Assembly (NCBI GenBank): GCA_951812895.1
Contig: OX638333.1
Span: 2,708,001-2,772,000 of the forward strand
Source: an uncultured Roseovarius sp.
GTDB taxonomy: Bacteria > Pseudomonadota > Alphaproteobacteria > Rhodobacterales > Rhodobacteraceae
Length of the DNA: 64,000 nucleotides
Direction: 5' to 3'
Part shown: positions 8,448-17,256 of the stretch, piece by piece
How the letters are laid out: each line of letters starts with the position of its first letter
Position numbering within the stretch: the stretch's first letter is position 1
Made by a program: the position numbers and the translations under genes
The notes under the pieces: model-generated
Told to the model about the DNA's origin: nothing
Databases searched by the model: none
What the model saw: only the letters and a program-made list of their open reading frames with translations

Positions 8448-10378
8448 TCATCGCAACGGCAGGGCATGTGGACCACGGAAAAACCGAACTGGTCAAGGCG
8501 CTGACAGGCATAGACACGGACCGTTTGCCCGAGGAAAAGGCGCGTGGGTTGTCCGTTGATCTCGGGTTTGCCTACCACAGGTTGCCCGATGGCCGGATTT
8601 TGGGGTTCGTTGATGTTCCGGGGCATGAGAAGTTCATTCGCAACATGCTGGCCGGGGTCGCGGGCATCGACCTTGGTTTGCTTGTGATTGCCGCCGATGA
8701 TGGCGTGATGCCCCAAACACGCGAGCATCTGTCGATCCTCGGCCTGTTGGGTATTCGCGAATATATCGTCGCCCTGACCAAGATTGATCGCGTCGCACCC
8801 GCACGCGTTCAGGACGTCACGGATCAGGTCGCCAGGCTTCTGGCAGGAACCGGGCGTGTCGACACCGCGATCTATCCCGTCTGCGCCCCCGATAACGAGG
8901 GTATCGGCGCGCTGATGAGCGCACTCTGCGAAAGGGCGAAAGCCGCGAATGCCCAGACCGTTGAGCAGCATTTTCGTATGGCGATTGATCGGGTTTTCAC
9001 GCTCAATGGTGTCGGCCTGATCGTCACAGGCATGGTGTTTTCCGGGACCGTCCAAACAGGGGAAACCCTGACACTTTCGGCAGACGGATCCCAAGTCAGG
9101 GTGCGAGGGATCAAGGTGCACAACAGGGCAAGCGCGTGTGCAAAAGCTGGTGAGAGATGTGCCATCAACATCGCCGGTCGCGGCCTGAGTGAAAAGTCCG
9201 CCCGGCGCGGAAACTGGTTGATGCAATCCAGCCTATACGTCCCGACCCGGCGTATCGACGTCGAATTGCAGGTTCTGGAAAGCGAAACCGTCCCGTTGAA
9301 ACACTGGACGCCCACCCATCTGCATATCGGTGCCGATCACCTGTCCGCGCGCGTCGCGGTCTTGTCGGGCGGTGCCATTCCTGCGGGCGCGTGCGGATTG
9401 GCACAACTGGTGGTGCCGCGCGACGCCTTTGCACTTCACGGTGATCATTTCGTGCTGCGCGATCAATCTGCCCGACGCACAATTGCGGGCGGGTGTGTGA
9501 TTGATCCGTTTTCGCCCAAACGTGGCCGGGCAAGACCCGCCCGGATTGCGGCCCTGAACGCGTTGCGGCACCGAACCCCGGCGGATGCCCTGACCGCGCT
9601 GACAGATATTAGCGAAACCGGCGTCTTGCTTGCCCCCTTTGCTGTTGCACGCAATATTCCCGCACCTCGTTTGGACAGTTTGATCGAAACGCTGGGATTG
9701 CGGCGGGTCGGTCCGCACGCAAAACAATGGGCTTTTGCCGAGACACAATGGCGCGCATTGCTGGCCAAAATCATCCAGGCGGTCGAGGCGTTTCACCTGT
9801 CCAGCCCAATGGCCCCCGGCGCGAGCATCAAGGACATTCAGCGGGCACTTTCCCCCAGGGTTGAGGCCGCGATCCTTGAAGAGGCGCTTGCCGCATTAAC
9901 CTATCAACAGCGGCTGCATATGCACGGCACCCGCTTTCATATGCCGTCACATTACGCCCAAATTCCCAAGCGAGACCAGCAGCTTCTGGCGCGTGCGATC
10001 CCCAAACTGGCCCCGGCCTCTGGCACCCCGCTCAGCCTGCATCAGGCTGCGAAGGACCTGAGCGTTGATGTCAGAACCCTTGAAGCCGCGTTGAAAGCGG
10101 CCTGCAAATATGGCGATATGGTTCTGATTGGTAAAAACCGCTATGTCCCGAAACCCTATCTGGCCACGCTCGGGGTCATTGCCGCGCGGCTGGCCAAACT
10201 TTCCCCCGATGGTCAGTTCACGACGGCCGAGTATCGGGATCAGACGAAATTGGGCCGAAATTTTATCATTGAATTTCTGGAGTATTTTGATCGGCAGGGT
10301 TTCACAGAACGGAATGGCAATGCACGTCGCATTCGGCGTTCCGGGGGGGATGTTTTTAAGGTAACACATGATGGTTGA
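8444..10378 (+). CDS. selB: Selenocysteine-specific elongation factor SelB
   Basis: SelB carries Sec-tRNA(Sec) to ribosomes halted at a UGA that is followed by a SECIS hairpin. The protein of 644 residues starts with an EF-Tu-like GTPase: G1 [15 protein letters not shown]3 [12 protein letters not shown] and G4 TKID. OB-fold domains follow. The C-terminal 250 or so residues have the winged-helix repeats that bind the SECIS RNA. The start at 8444 is set by the ATGA overlap with selA and by the usual [12 protein letters not shown] beginning; the open frame to 8390 is not used. The gene ends only three bases before tRNA(Sec), so the tRNA is probably cotranscribed. Confidence 0.97.
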   Translation: MIIATAGHVDHGKTELVKALTGIDTDRLPEEKARGLSVDLGFAYHRLPDGRILGFVDVPGHEKFIRNMLAGVAGIDLGLLVIAADDGVMPQTREHLSILGLLGIREYIVALTKIDRVAPARVQDVTDQVARLLAGTGRVDTAIYPVCAPDNEGIGALMSALCERAKAANAQTVEQHFRMAIDRVFTLNGVGLIVTGMVFSGTVQTGETLTLSADGSQVRVRGIKVHNRASACAKAGERCAINIAGRGLSEKSARRGNWLMQSSLYVPTRRIDVELQVLESETVPLKHWTPTHLHIGADHLSARVAVLSGGAIPAGACGLAQLVVPRDAFALHGDHFVLRDQSARRTIAGGCVIDPFSPKRGRARPARIAALNALRHRTPADALTALTDISETGVLLAPFAVARNIPAPRLDSLIETLGLRRVGPHAKQWAFAETQWRALLAKIIQAVEAFHLSSPMAPGASIKDIQRALSPRVEAAILEEALAALTYQQRLHMHGTRFHMPSHYAQIPKRDQQLLARAIPKLAPASGTPLSLHQAAKDLSVDVRTLEAALKAACKYGDMVLIGKNRYVPKPYLATLGVIAARLAKLSPDGQFTTAEYRDQTKLGRNFIIEFLEYFDRQGFTERNGNARRIRRSGGDVFKVTHDG

Positions 10379-10381
10379 TAT

Positions 10382-10477
10382 GGAAGAGGATCGCACCCCG
10401 GTGGGGCGCCTGGATTTCAAATCCAGTGAGGGGCGTACAACGTCTCTGGTGGGTTCGACTCCCACGCTCTTTCGCCA
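10382..10477 (+). tRNA. selC: tRNA-Sec (anticodon TCA), selC
   Basis: 96-nt tRNA. It starts GGAAGAGG and ends GCTCTTTC-G-CCA with CCA encoded. The anticodon loop GGATTTCAAATCC gives anticodon TCA, which reads UGA. The D arm has the long CCCC-GGT-GGGG stem typical of Sec tRNA. The variable arm is long (GAGGGGCGTACAACGTCTC) and the T arm is GTGGG-TTCGACT-CCCAC. It lies between selB and selD in the same direction. Confidence 0.96.
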
Positions 10478-10483
10478 ACCTTA

Positions 10484-12706
10484 TTGGATGCCCTTTACAG
10501 AATGGCCCGGACAATGAAGCAATCGCACCCTATCGCGCATGATCTGGTGTTGGTGGGCGGCGGGCATACCCATGTCGAAGTGCTGCGCCAATTTGCCATG
10601 CGCCGCCCGGACGGTATCAGGCTGACGCTGATTTCACGGGATATCGAAACACCTTATTCCGGCATGTTGCCCGGATATCTGGCGGGACATTACCGGTTTG
10701 AAGAGTGTCACGTTGACCTGTCCCCCCTTGCGATGGCGGCGGGCGCGCGGCTGTATCAATCCAACGCGGTCGGTTTGGATTTATCAGCGGGTCGCGTGTT
10801 GTGCCCGGATCGTCCATCAGTGGCATTTGACACGGTGTCTTTCGATATCGGCTCCACCCCTGCGCGGGCCGCGATAAGCGGGCATGAACACGCTTTGGCC
10901 ATTAAACCCGTTCATGCCTTTCTGGATCAATGGCGCCGCGTTGAACCTGGCCTGCTTGCCCTTGGCCGAGAGGTTGAAATTGCCATCGTGGGCGGTGGTA
11001 CCGGCGGTGTCGAACTGGCCTTGTGCCTGCATCACCGCATTCGTACGGCGTTTAAGGCGGCGCAAAAGTCCAACCGCGTCAACGTGCATATCATCACGGA
11101 CAAAGCCGACATCCTGACCACCCATTCCGCAGCTGTGCGTCGGCGCCTGCACGCAGCGCTTCGGCGCAAAAACATACGGGTTCACACGGGCCAAACGGTG
11201 GATTGCATACAACAGAACGCGGTTCATGGATTGGATGGTTTCAGGTTGGGCACGGATGTCACGGTTATCGCAACACATGCCAGCGCACCGGGCTGGTTAC
11301 AGGACACCGGCCTTGCGCTGGATGATGCCGGGTTCATCCGTGTGAACAACCAACTTCGATCTGTTTCGGACCCACGGGTCTTTGCCGCAGGTGATATCGC
11401 GTCGTTCAATCCGTCGCTGGCCAAGAATGGCGTCTACGCCGTGCGGCAAGGTCCGGTTCTGGCGCAAACGCTGCGGACGCTTCCGGGCCCCAAACCTGCG
11501 GAAGTCTTTTCGCCGCAAAAACGGACCCTTGCGCTGATCTCCACAGGGGATCGCAATGCGATTGCCTCTTACGGGCCGCTGGCGGTGCAAGGTGCCTGGG
11601 TTTGGCGTCTGAAGAATTGGATAGATCAGCGTTGGATGGACAAATACCGTTCGTTGAAGATGGGCAGCACCTCAGAGATGTCTGCGATGCGCTGTGGTGG
11701 GTGCGGTGCGAAAGTGCCCGCAGACCTGTTGGGTCAGGTGCTGTCAGAGTTTCAGACCGACGAAGATGACGACATCCTGATTGGTCTTCGCGCATCGGAC
11801 GATGCTGCGGTGACGCGCCCGCCGCCGGGGAAGGTCGCGGTGCAGACTGTGGATCATTTCCGAACGTTCATGGACGATCCGTATCTTTTGGGCCGTGTTG
11901 CCGCGACCCATGCGCTGAGCGATGTCTATGCCATGGGCGCTGACCCCAGCACTGCGCTGGCGCTGGTCACATTGCCTTTCGCAAAAGAGGCGGTTTTGGC
12001 GGAAGACCTAAGGCAGCTGCTGCACGGCGCACAGGAGACCCTGCGCGCGGCAGAGGTCAGGCTGGTCGGTGGTCATACTGGCGAAGGACAAGAATTGGCC
12101 TTCGGCCTGTCCGTCACCGGATATGCCGACGAAGATAAATTGATGAAGAAATCAGGCTTGCACGCGGGTGATGTGCTGATCCTGACAAAGCCGCTGGGCA
12201 CGGGGGCGCTGTTGGCGGGCTGGATGCAAGGCCGCGTCAGGCATGATGATCTTAAGCCCGCAATCCAATCTATGCTGATTTCAAACCGGCAGGCCGCCCG
12301 TATTCTGGTCGCCCACGGGGTGTCCACCTGTACGGACGTGACAGGCTTTGGACTGCTGGGGCATCTGGGGGAAATCGTCACCGCGTCGAACGCCCATGCC
12401 GTGATTGACCCGCACTGCATTCCGATACTGCCGGGGGCCGCGGCGTTGCTGCGGGATGGCGTCAAAAGCACATTGCATCCCGGCAATATCGACGCCGCCG
12501 GACGGTATATGAAGGCAGATACTGACCTTGCCAATGCGGATATCCTGTTTGACCCGCAAACCTCGGGCGGATTGCTGGGCGCGATTCCGAGCGCGTCGGC
12601 TGACAAGGTGATAGATGCCCTAAGGCTAAACGGTGCACACCACGCGGCCGCCATTGGCCGCGTGACCGAAGGCGAATCCGGGCGTATCAGCCTGGAGCGC
12701 CTTTAA
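10484..12706 (+). CDS. selD: Fusion of FAD/NAD(P)-dependent oxidoreductase with selenophosphate synthase SelD
   Basis: Two-domain protein of up to 740 residues. About residues 1-385 form a pyridine nucleotide-disulfide oxidoreductase-like domain: dinucleotide site LVLVGGGHTHVEVLRQFA, a second site IAIVGGGTGGVELALCLHH, and the FAD-binding motif VFAAGDIASFNPS. About residues 400-740 are SelD, which makes selenophosphate from selenide and ATP. It opens with MRCGGCGAKVP (the catalytic Cys and a following Lys) and includes LVGGHTGEGQELAFG and FDPQTSGGLLG. Starts at 10484, 10502 or 10514 are possible. Fusions of this kind are known. The N-terminal domain may supply reduced selenium to SelD (inference). 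Confidence 0.93.
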   Translation: MDALYRMARTMKQSHPIAHDLVLVGGGHTHVEVLRQFAMRRPDGIRLTLISRDIETPYSGMLPGYLAGHYRFEECHVDLSPLAMAAGARLYQSNAVGLDLSAGRVLCPDRPSVAFDTVSFDIGSTPARAAISGHEHALAIKPVHAFLDQWRRVEPGLLALGREVEIAIVGGGTGGVELALCLHHRIRTAFKAAQKSNRVNVHIITDKADILTTHSAAVRRRLHAALRRKNIRVHTGQTVDCIQQNAVHGLDGFRLGTDVTVIATHASAPGWLQDTGLALDDAGFIRVNNQLRSVSDPRVFAAGDIASFNPSLAKNGVYAVRQGPVLAQTLRTLPGPKPAEVFSPQKRTLALISTGDRNAIASYGPLAVQGAWVWRLKNWIDQRWMDKYRSLKMGSTSEMSAMRCGGCGAKVPADLLGQVLSEFQTDEDDDILIGLRASDDAAVTRPPPGKVAVQTVDHFRTFMDDPYLLGRVAATHALSDVYAMGADPSTALALVTLPFAKEAVLAEDLRQLLHGAQETLRAAEVRLVGGHTGEGQELAFGLSVTGYADEDKLMKKSGLHAGDVLILTKPLGTGALLAGWMQGRVRHDDLKPAIQSMLISNRQAARILVAHGVSTCTDVTGFGLLGHLGEIVTASNAHAVIDPHCIPILPGAAALLRDGVKSTLHPGNIDAAGRYMKADTDLANADILFDPQTSGGLLGAIPSASADKVIDALRLNGAHHAAAIGRVTEGESGRISLERL

Positions 12707-12714
12707 GCGTAAAT

Positions 12715-13950
12715 CTACCACCCAGCGGCTGACGTGCCCGGCAACGGACCCTCGGACCAGAAACGCGGCGCCATCAGCGACATCTCAACAATCTGAAGCA
12801 TCACCTTATTGTCAGACGCGACTGACACAGCTTCGAGCAACAGCAGCATTCGCCCGGTCCTGGTTTCCTCCCAGAACCATTTGCCCATCAGCTCCAGATC
12901 ATCAATGCCGTCGCGGTGGGTACGCGTTTCGGTGAAATAGGCCTCAAGATCCTCAACCACGAGTTTCAGCAGCGGAATGGCCGGCATGCCTTTTCTGGGG
13001 CTTTGGGGAATTTCCCCGCCCAGAAACCCGGCCACAAAGGGCGCAAGCTCTTCTATGGCAAGCTCGCTGGCCCCGACCGTGGTGCGCCCCCGCGCGGCCA
13101 CGGCGGCATCGTAATCCGGTCGCAGCGCCTGCATTTCGGCATTCACCTCGGCCAGAACGGCCCCCACATCGCCGATATCATCAACGCTCAGAACCAGCTC
13201 AGGCGGCAATGCATAGCCCATGCGCCCGTATTTCACCGGAATGACCTCGGGGAAATCTTCGATCACCGGTCCTTCCGTGGCATCAAACAGCTCAAATGCG
13301 GCGCGGATCACCTTTTTCTGGAACGCCGGATCATTGGGTTTGCCCATGCCACGCCCCATTGGGAAATCCAGAAACAGGGACCGGGGCGGTTTGATCGCCT
13401 CGATATGCTCGCGGACAAAGCCGACCAGAACAGTCGATAAGCCCTCAGATTCAAAGTAATGAGCCAGCCCGCACACGGCGCGCGTGCAAAACGGTCATAT
13501 GGGGATCAGGAAGACCGTATTCACACCTTCCTGCTTCATTTGTGCGGCAGCTTTCCGGGCGGATTTTTCCATGGTGACGGGATCAGCAGCCCCCATAAAG
13601 GAATAGTGTTCTTCTGCAACTGAACCGAGTTCGCCCTCACTGGCCATCTCTTCAAGCCGGTCAAGCGGGATGATTGTATTCAGGTCCTGCTGCCAGGCCG
13701 AACGGTCAAACTCAACCGCGACATGGGTCATCACCAGATCGCGGTCGGATTTGTGAAAGGCCCGGTAATCCTTGGCCAGCCAGGAAAACGGTTTGTCCCC
13801 CCGTATGTGCACGGCTGCGGTAGAAACAATTGATATGCGCCGCTCATTCGCGGGCAGGGGGGGCACCCACGAAGGATCCTCTATGACCGGCAAGTCGAGA
13901 TTTGAAATGAACCCCCGGCCGACAGCAGGCATCTCTGAAATTCTGGTCAC
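12715..13950 (-). CDS. Selenoprotein of the glycine/sarcosine/betaine reductase B (GrdB) family, with in-frame UGA (Sec)
   Basis: One gene read through an in-frame TGA at 13497-13495. Upstream half: ISIVSTAAVHIRGDKPF, HVAVEFDRSAWQQDLNTIIP, LDRLEEMASEGELGSVAEEH, YSFMGAAD, ending NTVFLIPI. Then Sec, and PFCTRAVCGLAHYFESEG, VREHIEAIKPPRSLFLDFP and GRGMGKPNDPAFQKKV without any break. Both halves match the GrdB family in order, and neither makes sense alone. Sec152-Pro-Phe-Cys155 is a selenenylsulfide-type redox motif. The start is the GTG at 13950, with GCAGGAG seven bases upstream and an N-terminus (TRISEMPAVGR) like family members. Total 411 residues. It converges on selD eight bases away. No GrdA or GrdE partner is in the window, so the substrate is unknown. 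Confidence 0.9.
13468..13494 (-). promoter_or_regulatory. Bacterial SECIS-like hairpin after the Sec UGA
   Basis: Directly downstream of the UGA (13497-13495) the mRNA reads CCGUUUU, then GCACGC-GCGCC-GUGUGC. This makes a six-pair stem (one G·U) with a five-base loop, extendable by weak U·G pairs. Bacterial SECIS elements lie inside the coding region starting a few bases after UGA, as here. The loop was not compared with a covariance model. Confidence 0.6.
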
Positions 13951-14289
13951 ATCAATACTCCTGCGTTGGATCACGCACTGTGTTGCCCGATAATGAAACG
14001 TCAACAGCGATGCAGCAAGCTAAACATATTGAACTCAGTATTCAGCTTGGCTGAATCACAGATGAACAACCTGGAGCGTATGTTAACCTCAAAGACAGCA
14101 CCAATCCCGGTATGGCCCAAATCACGGACAAAAGTGCAGTATTGGCAACACTGCCGGACTGACAACACAGTGAACTTAGGTTCCGTCGAGTTGTCTGGGC
14201 GATCTTCGCTATTCTAACCCCGCCAAAAGCCCTACTCGGGTGTCGGCCAACACACCAAAGCCTGCGATTTTTCAGTTGCCAAGTTTATT

Positions 14290-14406
14290 CTAAAGCGGTT
14301 TTCGTTAAACCTGAATCAGGTCTGGCGAAAAACGTCCCGCCAACGCATTGATGTTGCACCGTTTCCCAAAAAGCTAATGGCTCAGGTTTATTGCGAAACG
14401 CTTTAG
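14290..14406 (-). mobile_element. 117-bp MITE-like element, copy A
   Basis: Ends are CTAAAGCG at 14290 and CGCTTTAG at 14406. The terminal repeats run on for about 30 bases with mismatches (GTTTTCGTTAAACCTGAATC against GTTTCGCAATAAACCTGAGC). On the opposite strand it aligns over its full length with 17491-17607, matching at about 102 of 117 positions by hand count. No coding capacity. Confidence 0.75.
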
Positions 14407-14698
14407 CATGCGCCACAGAAGTGGTCGCAATATGCCGGAAACAGTTATTTGAGCGATGTGCAGCCAAAGCTTGGATTTTCCGCGATGTGTAAAGTTGTCG
14501 GAACAATGATCTTGCGCGATCAGCGAGGCCTGGCCTGGTATGCAAAGTGTGTATATCGCGAGACTTCTTAATAGCATTCGCGGCGAGTGTCTCATCTAAC
14601 GAGCCGCACCGCAGCATCTTCGGTAGCATCTGGCTTTCTCGTTTGGGCTGTCCTCATCAGCTAGGTCGATTGCTGCTAGGCACAATGCTACAAGGGTG

Positions 14699-14944
14699 CC
14701 GATGGCGGCAATGAGCCGATTTCGTTGAAAAACTCCGTTTTTAGGGCACAACGCGCAATTTTTTGCCGCACAGGCCGAGTAGTTGGTTTTAGCCAAGGGG
14801 TCGGCCAAATTTCAGCATATGGCGTTGGTGAGCACCCTCATCATCACTCAACCACAATTCAAACTGACTTCCGCAGATTAAGCCATTTAACCCGAAAAAC
14901 ACGAGCTTTGCGTTTTGGCGTTTTCCAACACAATCAGCCCAAAG
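14699..14944. mobile_element. Short inverted-repeat element, copy 2
   Basis: The left end CCGATGGCGGCAATGAGCCG is followed by ATTTCGTTGAAAAACTCC, and the right end is GCGTTTTCCAACACAATCAG then CCCAAAG. Both ends match those of 5689-5934 and the span is the same, 246 bp. The right end is more degenerate here. No transposase frame inside. Confidence 0.55.
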
Positions 14945-15107
14945 TGTCAAATTCTGCGTTTAGCACTGACCCAGCCCTCTGATCCGGGCCGTTCAGGTGT
15001 AGAATCCGTTCTTGTTTCTTTCTTTTGATTGCGTTGCGGTCAAGGCCTGATGAGTCATCATGCATATTTCGCCTATTTTTCAGGCTATATCCGTATTGTG
15101 CCCAAGC

Positions 15108-15125
15108 TTTGTGCATTAGCACAAA
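15108..15125. promoter_or_regulatory. Perfect palindrome upstream of glnK, candidate operator
   Basis: TTTGTGC-ATTA-GCACAAA is a perfect seven-base inverted repeat about 100 bp before the glnK start, in the promoter region of a nitrogen-regulated operon. It is not the NtrC consensus, whose half-sites face the other way (GCAC…GTGC). A regulator cannot be named. Confidence 0.35.
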
Positions 15126-15225
15126 TTGCAATCCCCTAAATTACCGCACCAGCTTTACGCCGCGCCGCAGAAATTTCTACGCTGCAGTTGCAACAAAGCA
15201 GTGCGGAAATTCGGAAGGAGAGATT

Positions 15226-15564
15226 GTGAAACTCATAACAGCAACAATAAAACCGTTCAAACTCAACGAGGTGCGCGAGGCCCTTACCGACGTTGGCGTT
15301 CGCGGCATGATGGTGCATGAAATCAAGGGATTCGGCGCGCAATCCGGTCACACCGAAATCTACCGCGGCGCGGAATACACTGTGAATTTTATACCGAAGA
15401 TCAAGCTCGAAATCGCCGTGGATGCATCCATGGCCGATCAGGTTATCGAGGCCATCACCTCAACCGCCCGTACCGGCAAGATAGGCGACGGGAAGATATT
15501 TGTTCAGGACATTGAGCAAACAATTCGGGTGCGCACTGGTGAAACCAACATAGACGCGCTGTAG
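15226..15564 (+). CDS. glnK: Nitrogen regulatory protein P-II (GlnK)
   Basis: PII signal protein of exactly 112 residues. It senses 2-oxoglutarate and ATP/ADP and controls AmtB, NtrB and GlnE in this family. The sequence starts MKLITATIKPFKLNEVREAL. The T-loop is HTEIYRGAEYTVNFIPKIK with the uridylylation tyrosine at Tyr51. The C-terminal block is GKIGDGKIFVQDIEQTIRVR. The GTG at 15226 has a GGAAGGAG site just upstream; the longer open frame from 15025 is not used. Paired with amtB 23 bases downstream, which marks it as GlnK rather than GlnB. Confidence 0.96.
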   Translation: MKLITATIKPFKLNEVREALTDVGVRGMMVHEIKGFGAQSGHTEIYRGAEYTVNFIPKIKLEIAVDASMADQVIEAITSTARTGKIGDGKIFVQDIEQTIRVRTGETNIDAL

Positions 15565-15587
15565 CGCGAAGGACAAGGAGAATGGAT

Positions 15588-16909
15588 ATGCAAAATTTTG
15601 GAAAAATCGGCCTTGCTGCTGCGATAATCGTGCTGCCTCAGATGGGAGCTGCTCAAGACACAGATACGACACCACTGAATGCCGATATTGGCTTTATATT
15701 TACGACTTTCATGTTTTTGGTCTCAGGCTTTTTAGTCTTCTTCATGGCCGCCGGATTCGCCATGCTGGAAGCCGGGCTTGTCCGTGGCAAAAATGTTGCC
15801 ATGCAGTTGACGAAGAACGTAGCGCTCTTTTCGCTCGCGTCACTCTTTTACTACATTTTGGGCTATAACCTGATGTACCCCGGTGACGCTTGGACGATAT
15901 CCAGCATCCTTGGCGCGTTTTCGATAACCGGATTGGAACCTGTGGGCCTTGAGGGCACAGAAGCAGATCTTACCTACGCATCAGTTGGTTCTGACTTCTT
16001 TTTCCAGCTGATGTTCTGTGCTGCTACCGCATCGATCGTTTCTGGTGCATTGGCTGAACGGATCAAGCTGTGGCCATTTCTTGCCTTTGTGGTGCTGTTG
16101 ACTGCGGTGATCTACCCGATCCAGGCCAGCTGGAAATGGGGCGGGGGTTTTCTGGACGCGATGGGCTTTCAGGACTTCGCCGGTTCAACAGTGGTGCATT
16201 CGGTGGGCGGCTGGGCCGCGTTGACCGGGGCGATCATTCTGGGGCCGCGGCTGGGCAAGTACAAAAATGGCAAGGTCAACCCGTTTCCTGGTTCCAATCT
16301 GGACTGGCAACGCTGGGCACGTTCATTCTGTGGCTGGGCTGGTTCGGCTTCAACGGTGGTTCACAATTGTACATGGATACCGCCGGTAATGTCGCCGATA
16401 TCAGCCGCATCTTTTCGAACACCAATACCGCAGCGGCGGCTGGGGCATTTACCGTGCTGATCTTGACGCAGGTGATGTACAAGAAGCCTGACCTCACCAT
16501 GATCCTGAACGGTGCGCTGGCGGGCCTGGTTTCAATCACAGCCGAGCCACTGACCCCCACGCTGGTTGAAGCGACACTCATTGGTGGTGTTGGCGGTGCG
16601 ATTGTGGTCTTCGCGGTGCCCTTGCTTGACAAGATGAAAATTGACGATGTTGTCGGCGCAATTCCGGTGCATCTGTTCGCAGGTATCTGGGGTACCATTG
16701 CTGTTGTCTTTACCAATGATGCCGCGAATGTGCTCACGCAGCTTTACGCGATCATGATTGTCGGGGTTTTCGTTTGTGTAACATCGGCTCTTGCTTGGAT
16801 GGCTCTCAAATTGACAGTAGGTTTGCGGGTCGACGAAGAGGCCGAAATCAACGGCCTTGACATGGCCGAACTGGGCATGGAAGCCTATCCGGAGTTCAAT
16901 CCGGTATAA
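15588..16909 (+). pseudogene. amtB: Ammonium transporter AmtB, with a frameshift
   Basis: Inner-membrane ammonium channel, normally paired with GlnK. The first frame (from the ATG at 15588, with AAGGAG seven bases before) gives a signal peptide ending at GAAQ, and then FMAAGFAMLEAGLVRGKNVA and STVVHSVGGWAALTGAIILG (pore region). Near 16300 the frame breaks: after GKVNPFPGSN the continuation ATLGTFILWLGWFGFNGGSQ is in the next frame and runs to the TAA at 16907-16909 through PVHLFAGIWGTIAVVF. One base appears to be lost in AATCTGGACTGG compared with what the family needs. Joined, the two parts give about 440 residues, a full AmtB. Either a true recent mutation or a sequencing error. Confidence 0.85.
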
Positions 16910-16932
16910 ACCGCAAAACACCCTTTGCCCAA

Positions 16933-16959
16933 GGCCTCCGGCGATTATCGCCGGAGGCC
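16933..16959 (+). terminator. Terminator hairpin after amtB
   Basis: GGCCTCCGGCGA-TTA-TCGCCGGAGGCC is a perfect 12-bp stem with a three-base loop, followed by AATTTTATAAAG. It ends the glnK-amtB transcript 23 bases after the amtB stop. Confidence 0.85.
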
Positions 16960-17100
16960 AATTTTATAAAGTCATCGCACTGTCGCGATGCGTTTTCGAT
17001 CTGCCGACAGGTTCAACATGCAACGATATCCTTCAACTCAGCTTGATAATGGACATTGGGAAAAGTGCAACGACGGGCAGCATTGTCCTGTGTGGATGTA

Positions 17101-17132
17101 TATGGACCCCGCCCGAGGGGGCGGGGTCCATA
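17101..17132. other. Perfect 14-bp hairpin in spacer
   Basis: TATGGACCCCGCCC and GGGCGGGGTCCATA pair perfectly around a GAGG loop. No T-run follows on either side. It lies between the amtB terminator and the IS3 remnant. It could be a terminator, an IS subterminal structure or a protein-binding site. The remaining spacer 16960-17256 shows no gene. Confidence 0.5.
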
Positions 17133-17256
17133 CCATTGCTCCTGCAAAGCAAGACTTTTTTGAAGCTATTGGCGATTTGTCAGATACGGTTTTTGGACCT
17201 GTCCCGGAATTGTTCCGCTCCTTTGACTTAGTATTTTGCCACAAAGGAGAAACATC

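Larger units (their letters stand above)
13951..15225. other. Long spacer holding two short mobile elements and the glnK leader
   Basis: No gene supported over about 1.27 kb. The stretch 13951-14289 shows nothing recognisable. A 117-bp inverted-repeat element sits at 14290-14406 and a 246-bp one at 14699-14944. The part between them (14407-14698) is probably old IS debris without a readable frame. The part 14945-15225 is the upstream region of glnK and holds a perfect palindrome at 15108-15125. Confidence 0.5.

Noticed and set aside
8165-9226. 353-codon minus-strand frame
   Set aside because: Antisense to selA/selB, which are certain; codon bias of the sense genes keeps it open.
12715-14004. 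Two separate genes (12715-13476 and 13495-14004)
   Set aside because: The frames are the same and are separated only by a UGA inside a redox motif; both halves belong to one family.
15108-15125. NtrC site before glnK
   Set aside because: Half-sites face the wrong way and spacing differs; kept only as an unnamed palindrome.
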